From NCBI GenBank assembly GCA_019247255.1, contig JAFAPJ010000067.1, positions 1 through 10,573 on the forward strand: 10,573 bases of DNA. The letters are read 5' to 3'. Source of the DNA: Methylobacteriaceae bacterium. Lineage in GTDB: Bacteria; Pseudomonadota; Alphaproteobacteria; Rhizobiales; Beijerinckiaceae. Below the pieces are notes generated by a model. The model searched no databases. It was not told the origin of the DNA and saw only the letters and a list, made by a program, of their open reading frames with translations. Below, in pieces: positions 6,502 through 10,573 of the stretch (position 1 is its first letter; each line of letters opens with the position of its first letter). The translations under genes and the position numbers were made by a program.

Positions 6502-8352
6502 TCAGGCGGCCCGGCGCAGGCTCCGCGAGCGTCCCGGGGACGGCGCGCCGCGCGCGGGTCGAGCGTCGCTCTCGATCTCGAAACGGGCGACGATCCGCGA
6601 GAGCTCCTCGGCTTCTGCGGCCAGCCCCCGGCTCGCGGCGGTCGTCTGCTCCACCATGGCGGCGTTCTGCTGCGTGACGCCGTCCATGGCGCTGACCGCC
6701 GTATTGACCTCGCGCAGCCCCGTCGCCTGCTCCTTCGCGGAGGCCGCGATGGCCCCGACGGTCGTGGCGAGCTGACCGACCTGGTCGAGGATGCGCCCGA
6801 GCGCGGTCCCGGCCTCGCCCACCAGGGTGACCCCGCTCTCCACCTGGCTGGCCGACGACCCGATCAGGGCCTTGATCTCCTTGGCGGCCTCGGCCGAGCG
6901 CTGGGCGAGCGCCCGGACCTCGGAGGCCACGACCGCGAAGCCCTTGCCGGCCTCCCCGGCCCGCGCTGCCTCCACGCCGGCGTTCAGCGCGAGAAGGTTC
7001 GTCTGGAAGGCGATCTCGTCGATGACCCCGATGATCTGCGAGATCTGCCTCGCCGATCCGTCGATCGCGGCCATCGCGTCGACGGCCCGCCGCACGACCG
7101 CTCCGGTCCGCTCGGCATCCGACGAGGCGACCTCGACCACCCGCTGCGCATGGCCGGCGCCGTCGGCTGTCTGGGCGACGGTCGCGGTGATCTCGTCGAG
7201 CGCCGCCGCGGTCTCCTCCAGCGACGCCGCCTGCTGCTCCGTCCGGCGGGACAGGTCGTCCGTCGCGCCCGCGATCTCGCCCGTGCCGGAACGGATGGCG
7301 TCGGCCGCGGTCGCGACGGTCGCGATCGTCTCCCCGAGCGACCGGAGGGCCGCGTTGAAATCGTCCTTCAGCTTCGCGTAGGCGTCGGGGAACGTTGCGG
7401 AGATCCGGTAGCCGAGCCGACCGCCGGAGAGCGCGTCGAGCCCTTCGGCCAGGGCCGCGACCACGACCGCCTGCTCGCGCGCGGCCTGTTCGGTCATGGC
7501 GCCGGTCCGCGCCCGTTCGGCCTCGGCGAGGCGCCGGCTCTCCGCCGCCTCCGCCTCGAGCCGCCGCTTCTCGATCTCCGCGTCCCGGAACACGCCGACC
7601 GCCCGCGCCATGGCGCCGATCTCGTCGCGTCGGCCAACGCCCTCGACCTCGGCCTCGACGTCGCCGGCCGCGAGAGCCGCCATGCGCGTTTCGAGGCGCC
7701 GGATCGGCCGCGAGATCCCGTGACGGGAGACCAGGAAGGCGATGCCCGCGCCCGCGAGAAGCCCCGCGAAGCCGACGGACATGTTCAGGACGATCGCGGT
7801 CTGAGCCGTCTGAGCCGCCTCGTCCGAACGCGCTTTCGTGCGCGCGATCATCTCGTCGTTGAAGCGGGCGCCGGATGTCAGCAGGCGCAGGAGCTCGGAA
7901 TCGAGCTTTGCGGCAAGCTCGGTCGCTTTTGCGTTGTCGTTCGCGAGCCCGCGCTTGAGGGCCTCCTCGACCGACGGCGTGATCTCCGTCAGCCCTTGGC
8001 CGAGCGCGGCGTATCGCGCCTCGTTCTCCGGCTCGAGCGCGATACCTCGTGCGAGATGCGCATGGGCGCGACGGATCGCATCCCGGGCCGTGCCCGCCGC
8101 GTCCTGAGCCTCCTTGGACGCCCCGTCATAAGCGATCGTGCGGTAAAGGCCGTAGCCGATCTCGCTCATGGTGCGAACGAAGCGCGCGAGCTCGACCCGG
8201 GCCGGGGCGTTTCGCTCCACCACGCGGTCGTAGACCCCCTGGACCGCCTGCAGCCGCGAGCTGCCGAAGACGACGGTGAACACGGTCAGCCCACCCAGCA
8301 GAGCGATGACCGAGAGCACCTTGCCGGAGATAGTCAGCGTCGGAAGCCGCAT
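6502..8352 (-). CDS. Methyl-accepting chemotaxis protein (transmembrane chemoreceptor)
   Basis: This is a chemoreceptor that would couple a periplasmic stimulus to CheA/CheW. The 616-aa protein has a first transmembrane helix at about 10-30 and a largely helical periplasmic region at 31-186, four-helix-bundle like with no recognisable ligand fold. A second transmembrane helix lies at about 187-208, followed by a HAMP domain (about 210-262) beginning [10 protein letters not shown] helical linker follows, and a region at 295-347 (GGRLGYRI...LKDDFN) looks like a second HAMP. The cytoplasmic methylation bundle carries the highly conserved tip [20 protein letters not shown] (444-463) followed by [17 protein letters not shown]. 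The tail is basic (ending SLRRAA) with no NWETF-like CheR pentapeptide. No che genes are nearby, so the stimulus cannot be inferred. The start at ATG 8352-8350 has no strong Shine-Dalgarno but fits the first membrane helix. Confidence 0.93.
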   Translation of the reverse strand: MRLPTLTISGKVLSVIALLGGLTVFTVVFGSSRLQAVQGVYDRVVERNAPARVELARFVRTMSEIGYGLYRTIAYDGASKEAQDAAGTARDAIRRAHAHLARGIALEPENEARYAALGQGLTEITPSVEEALKRGLANDNAKATELAAKLDSELLRLLTSGARFNDEMIARTKARSDEAAQTAQTAIVLNMSVGFAGLLAGAGIAFLVSRHGISRPIRRLETRMAALAAGDVEAEVEGVGRRDEIGAMARAVGVFRDAEIEKRRLEAEAAESRRLAEAERARTGAMTEQAAREQAVVVAALAEGLDALSGGRLGYRISATFPDAYAKLKDDFNAALRSLGETIATVATAADAIRSGTGEIAGATDDLSRRTEQQAASLEETAAALDEITATVAQTADGAGHAQRVVEVASSDAERTGAVVRRAVDAMAAIDGSARQISQIIGVIDEIAFQTNLLALNAGVEAARAGEAGKGFAVVASEVRALAQRSAEAAKEIKALIGSSASQVESGVTLVGEAGTALGRILDQVGQLATTVGAIAASAKEQATGLREVNTAVSAMDGVTQQNAAMVEQTTAASRGLAAEAEELSRIVARFEIESDARPARGAPSPGRSRSLRRAA

Positions 8353-8584
8353 GGTCGATCGCCCGAAGTTCTGGTTGCGTGAGGTCTCCCGCTATGCGGC
8401 AGAAACCTTAAGCAAAGCGAACGCGCGACATCCGCACATTGCAGCGTGAAAGCTCGCGGCGGACCCGGCGACCCCTGAGCTCATTGGACAAAATCAACGT
8501 CGCATCGTGCCGAGACGGGGAGCGGCGCCCGGCGCGTGAACGGGGCCGTCCCGCGATACGGGGTTGCGACGCTCGCATCGCCCG
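8353..8584. other. Spacer upstream of chemoreceptor, downstream of DUF815 gene
   Basis: These 232 bases should hold the chemoreceptor promoter on the minus strand and the 3' end of the DUF815 transcript. An AT-richer patch at about 8400-8420 reads TTGCTTAAGG on the minus strand and could contribute to a promoter. No sigma-70, sigma-28 or sigma-54 element of good quality was found. No hairpin with a T-tract was seen. Confidence 0.35.
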
Positions 8585-9454
8585 TCAGGCGAGCCGAATC
8601 TCGAGCCGGCCCGCGAGGTCCTGAATGAACTGCCAGGCCGTGCGGCCGGAACGCGAGCCGCGGGTCGTCGCCCATTCGAGCGCCTCGGCCCGGATCACGG
8701 CCCGGTCCTCCTCGAGCCCGAGCCGCTCCGCGTAGGCGAAGACCATCTCGAGATATTCGTCCTGGCTGCACTTGTGAAAGCCGAGCCAGAGTCCGAAGCG
8801 ATCGGACAAAGACACCTTCTCCTCGACCGCCTCGCCAGGATTGATCGCGGTCGAGCGCTCGTTCTCCATCATATCGCGGGGCAGGAGATGGCGGCGGTTC
8901 GAGGTCGCGTAGAAGATCACGTTCTCGGGCCGGCCCTCGATCCCGCCTTCGAGCACGGCTTTCAGCGATTTGTACGAGGTGTCGTCCTGGTCGAAGGAGA
9001 GGTCGTCGCAGAATACCAGGAACCGGTGGGCGTCGGCGCGGAGCAGCCCCATCAGCTCCGGCAGGGTCTCGATGTCCTCGCGGTGGATCTCAACGAGCTT
9101 CAAGGGAGTCTCGAGCCCGCCGCGCGCGTTGACGGCGGCGTGCACGGCCTTGACGAGCGACGACTTGCCCATGCCGCGCGCACCCCAGAGGAGGGCGTTG
9201 TTCGCCGGCAAGGCGCGCGCGAAGCGCTCCGTGTTCTCGAGGAGCGTGTCGCGGGCCCGGTCGATGCCGCGCAGCAGCGCCATCTCAACCCGGTTCACGT
9301 GGCGCACGGGGGCGAGGCGGCGGGCCGGCGCCTGCCAGACGAAGGCGTCGGCGGCGGCGAAGTCGGGCGGGGGAGGGGACGCACCCGCGACACGCTCGAG
9401 CGCCTCGGCGATGCGTTGGAGGAGTTCGGGGATCGAGGCGGCGGCGGTGGTCAT
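8585..9454 (-). CDS. DUF815-family predicted P-loop/AAA+ ATPase
   Basis: The 289-aa protein matches the DUF815 (PF05673) family of predicted AAA+-type ATPases, whose cellular role is not established. An N-terminal helical, Pro-containing region (1-50) leads to the ATPase core. The Walker A motif is GARGMGKSS (91-99, lysine K97). The Walker B motif is FLVFCDD (145-151), a sensor-like YATSNRR lies at 182-188, and the family motif SDRFGLWLGF lies at 217-226. The acidic EKVSLSD segment and the C-terminal helical lid are present, so the family length is normal and it looks intact. No signal peptide or membrane helix is seen, implying a cytoplasmic protein. The gene lies 232 nt upstream of the chemoreceptor on the same strand. 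That gap argues against a tight operon. ATG 9454-9452 is preceded by a 5-bp hairpin and no clear Shine-Dalgarno. Confidence 0.9.
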   Translation of the reverse strand: MTTAAASIPELLQRIAEALERVAGASPPPPDFAAADAFVWQAPARRLAPVRHVNRVEMALLRGIDRARDTLLENTERFARALPANNALLWGARGMGKSSLVKAVHAAVNARGGLETPLKLVEIHREDIETLPELMGLLRADAHRFLVFCDDLSFDQDDTSYKSLKAVLEGGIEGRPENVIFYATSNRRHLLPRDMMENERSTAINPGEAVEEKVSLSDRFGLWLGFHKCSQDEYLEMVFAYAERLGLEEDRAVIRAEALEWATTRGSRSGRTAWQFIQDLAGRLEIRLA

Positions 9455-9458
9455 CGAC

Positions 9459-9472
9459 GGGTCGCCCGACCC
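9459..9472. promoter_or_regulatory. Small hairpin just upstream of the DUF815 start codon
   Basis: GGGTC (9459-9463) pairs with GACCC (9468-9472) around GCCC, ending 4 nt before the DUF815 start on the minus strand. It covers the place where a ribosome binding site would lie, so it could affect translation start. This is inferred from position only. Confidence 0.25.
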
Positions 9473-9499
9473 TTAGCGGGCCGCGGCCGGACGGTCCAA

Positions 9500-9516
9500 C
9501 GCTCGTTCGCCGAGCG
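9500..9516. repeat. 6-bp inverted repeat in divergent spacer
   Basis: CGCTCG (9500-9505) pairs with CGAGCG (9511-9516) around TTCGC. It lies between the divergent DUF815 and DUF1127 genes and could be an operator or a leader hairpin. Confidence 0.3.
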
Positions 9517-9527
9517 AAAGGACAGCC

Positions 9528-9551
9528 GATCTGGCGCCGGCGGCGCCGATC
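9528..9551. repeat. Near-perfect GATC-GGCGCC palindrome in divergent spacer
   Basis: GATC (9528-9531), an unpaired T, GGCGCC (9533-9538), GGC, GGCGCC (9542-9547) and GATC (9548-9551) form a 10-bp inverted repeat with one bulged base and a 3-nt loop. It is the longest symmetric element in this spacer. It may be an operator or a hairpin in one of the two leaders. Confidence 0.4.
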
Positions 9552-9606
9552 TCCGATCGCCGAGCCTCGCGCGAACCGCATGTCTCAGGGGTGGTAAACG
9601 GATTAT

Positions 9607-9670
9607 GACCGAGCAACATGCATCGGGCACATAGCTGGTCAGCGGAGCTGCCGGTAACGCCGGCTCGGTC
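9607..9670. repeat. Spaced 8-bp inverted repeat upstream of DUF1127 gene
   Basis: GACCGAGC (9607-9614) and GCTCGGTC (9663-9670) are perfect complements 48 nt apart. Between and next to them lies a small hairpin, GCCGG (9650-9654) with CCGGC (9660-9664). The AT-rich GTATATG at 9677-9683 could be a -10 region, but no good -35 stands 16-18 nt before it. The set could be a structured 5' leader or a protein binding region. Confidence 0.3.
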
Positions 9671-9741
9671 AAGGTCGTATATGCACTGCAACACGGACGT
9701 GCTCTCCGCCCGTGAAGACCTGATCAGAAAGAAGAAAAGCG

Positions 9742-9897
9742 ATGTTCACCACCGTCGTGCTCTCCAAGATCCGCTCCTACCTGAAGTACCGCGAGACCGT
9801 CCGCGAGCTGTCCGGCCTGTCCGATCGCGAGCTGCAGGACATCGGCATCTCGCGCTTCGAGATCCGCCGCGTCGCGCGGGCCGGCCTCGCCGCCTGA
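9742..9897 (+). CDS. DUF1127 small arginine-rich protein
   Basis: The 51-aa protein begins [20 protein letters not shown] and carries the DUF1127 (PF06568, YjiS-like) core [20 protein letters not shown], ending in a short basic Ala-rich tail. Proteins of this size and motif are common in alphaproteobacteria. A Rhodobacter member (CcaF1) has been described as an RNA-binding protein, with small RNAs made from its 3' UTR; other members affect stress, phosphate or carbon responses. The ATG at 9742 is preceded by an A/G-rich stretch (AGAAAGAAGAAAAG) that supplies a weak ribosome binding site. A strong hairpin starts 26 nt after the stop, so the gene is probably its own short transcription unit. 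Its exact role here is unknown. Confidence 0.9.
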   Translation: MFTTVVLSKIRSYLKYRETVRELSGLSDRELQDIGISRFEIRRVARAGLAA

Positions 9898-9922
9898 GCG
9901 ACCTGAGAGCGGCTATCGCCTG

Positions 9923-9948
9923 CGACGCCCGCCCCTCGGCGGGCGTCG
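9923..9948 (+). terminator. Strong 11-bp hairpin after DUF1127 gene
   Basis: CGACGCCCGCC (9923-9933) pairs perfectly with GGCGGGCGTCG (9938-9948) around the tetraloop CCTC. This is the strongest stem-loop in the window. The sequence after it (TCGCGTCC) lacks a T-tract, so it may be a Rho-independent terminator of weak type, an RNA 3'-end stabiliser, or part of a 3'-UTR small RNA. Confidence 0.6.
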
Positions 9949-10000
9949 TCGCGTCCGGGGCTCGCTTGCAGGGGCGAGAGCGCTTCCGCTAACGAGGGCC

Positions 10001-10573
10001 ATGACCCTCGATCCCGTCCATGTCGTCGGCGGCGGGCTCGCCGGCTCCGAGGCCGCCTGGCAGATCGCCGAAGCCGGGCTCCCCGTCGTGCTCCACGAGA
10101 TGCGTCCGGTGCGGGGCACCGAGGCGCATGCGACCGACCGGCTGGCCGAGCTCGTCTGCTCGAATTCCTTCCGCTCCGACGACGCGCAGGCGAATGCCGT
10201 CGGTCTTCTTCATCAGGAGATGCGGCGTCTGGGCTCGCTGATCATGCGCGAGGCGGACCGGCATCAGGTTCCGGCCGGCGGCGCGCTCGCGGTCGACCGC
10301 GAGGGCTTCGCCGCGGCGGTCACGGCCGCGCTCGCCGGGCATCCGAATGTCGCGATCGCCCGGGAGGAGGTGGCCGGACTGCCGCCATCCGCCTGGGGGC
10401 CGACGATCGTCGCCACGGGGCCGCTCACCTCCGCCGCGCTCGCGGATGCGATCCTGGCGGCCACGGGCGAAGCCTCGCTCGCCTTCTTCGACGCGATCGC
10501 CCCCATCGTCCACGCCGACACGATCGACATGGGCGTCGCCTGGCGGCAGTCGCGCTACGACAAGGCGGGGCCG
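10001..10573 (+). CDS. trmFO: Methylenetetrahydrofolate--tRNA-(uracil(54)-C5)-methyltransferase TrmFO, N-terminal part
   Basis: TrmFO makes m5U54 (ribothymidine) in the tRNA T-loop, using methylenetetrahydrofolate and FAD, in place of the SAM-dependent TrmA of enterobacteria. The 191 visible residues run off the right edge; the full protein is usually about 450-480 aa. The start has the FAD-binding [18 protein letters not shown] (about 6-23). It is followed by VLHEMRP, the conserved [27 protein letters not shown] and FFDAIAPIV. All fit the GidA-like TrmFO family, and the CSNSFRSDD motif separates it from MnmG. ATG 10001 is supported by GAGGG at 9994-9998. The gene follows the DUF1127 hairpin by about 50 nt. 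TruB (U55) and TrmFO (U54) modify adjacent T-loop bases but are not adjacent genes here. Confidence 0.95.
   Translation, partial: MTLDPVHVVGGGLAGSEAAWQIAEAGLPVVLHEMRPVRGTEAHATDRLAELVCSNSFRSDDAQANAVGLLHQEMRRLGSLIMREADRHQVPAGGALAVDREGFAAAVTAALAGHPNVAIAREEVAGLPPSAWGPTIVATGPLTSAALADAILAATGEASLAFFDAIAPIVHADTIDMGVAWRQSRYDKAGP

Noticed and set aside
6441..6677. 78-codon plus-strand frame starting in the 12-bp repeat
   Set aside because: It overlaps the end of the chemoreceptor gene antisense, lacks a ribosome binding site and has an Arg/Ser/Ala-rich translation.
7150..8382. 410-codon plus-strand open frame opposite the chemoreceptor
   Set aside because: Antisense shadow; the minus-strand protein has clear membrane helices, HAMP and the conserved signalling tip.
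8353..8420. Sigma-28 or sigma-54 promoter for the chemoreceptor
   Set aside because: No GCCGATAA-type or TGGCAC-N5-TTGC element was found on the minus strand.
8439..8624. 61-codon plus-strand frame in the spacer between DUF815 and the chemoreceptor
   Set aside because: Arg/Ser-rich translation with no motif, overlapping the DUF815 3' end antisense.
8564..9634. 356-codon plus-strand open frame opposite the DUF815 gene
   Set aside because: Antisense shadow; all ATPase motifs are on the minus strand.
9618..9992. 124-codon plus-strand frame spanning the DUF1127 gene
   Set aside because: It reads the DUF1127 gene and its terminator hairpin out of frame. The 51-aa frame has the family motif.
1..10573. 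CRISPR array, tRNA, rRNA, insertion sequence, prophage or defence island
   Set aside because: No regularly spaced repeats, no tRNA/rRNA-like sequence, and no transposase, integrase or nuclease genes were seen; the genes are ordinary chromosomal ones.

Overview
The window is very GC-rich DNA, with strong G/C preference at third codon positions. It carries a housekeeping gene set typical of an alphaproteobacterium. The organism is most likely a member of Hyphomicrobiales (Rhizobiales) in the Methylobacterium/Salinarimonas/Microvirga neighbourhood. This rests on trmFO, a DUF1127 mini-protein, a DUF815 ATPase, a surE-associated type of pcm and an NlpD/DipM-like LysM-LytM protein. The genus cannot be fixed from the sequence alone.

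Positions 1-3842 (+) form a translation and protein-targeting block: the 3' end of infB (initiation factor IF2), rbfA (30S maturation), truB (tRNA pseudouridine-55 synthase) and ftsY (signal recognition particle receptor). rbfA, truB and ftsY are tightly packed, with 2-nt and 10-nt gaps and a Shine-Dalgarno that overlaps the truB stop. The infB-rbfA gap holds two perfect palindromes with a shared CCGGG...CCCGG core. ftsY sits where rpsO is usually found.

Positions 3904-6145 (+) are pcm (isoaspartyl repair methyltransferase) and a secreted LysM + M23/LytM protein. The LytM domain has lost several zinc ligands, so it probably activates amidases in cell separation and is not itself a hydrolase. 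Positions 6146-6501 are a tail-to-tail gap with hairpins, a 12-bp tandem repeat and a coding-like but frameshifted minus-strand stretch.

Positions 6502-9454 (-) carry a transmembrane methyl-accepting chemotaxis protein and a DUF815 AAA+-type ATPase. They are separated by a 232-bp gap. Positions 9455-9741 are a divergent intergenic region rich in inverted repeats. It is followed by a 51-aa DUF1127 protein (9742-9897, +), a strong 11-bp-stem hairpin, and the 5' part of trmFO, which runs off the right edge.

No tRNA, rRNA, CRISPR array, insertion sequence or phage gene was seen, and I find no convincing undescribed multi-gene system. The items most worth a second look are the degenerate LytM domain, the palindromes in the infB-rbfA gap, the DUF1127-hairpin unit, the uncharacterised DUF815 ATPase and the possible coding remnant downstream of the chemoreceptor.
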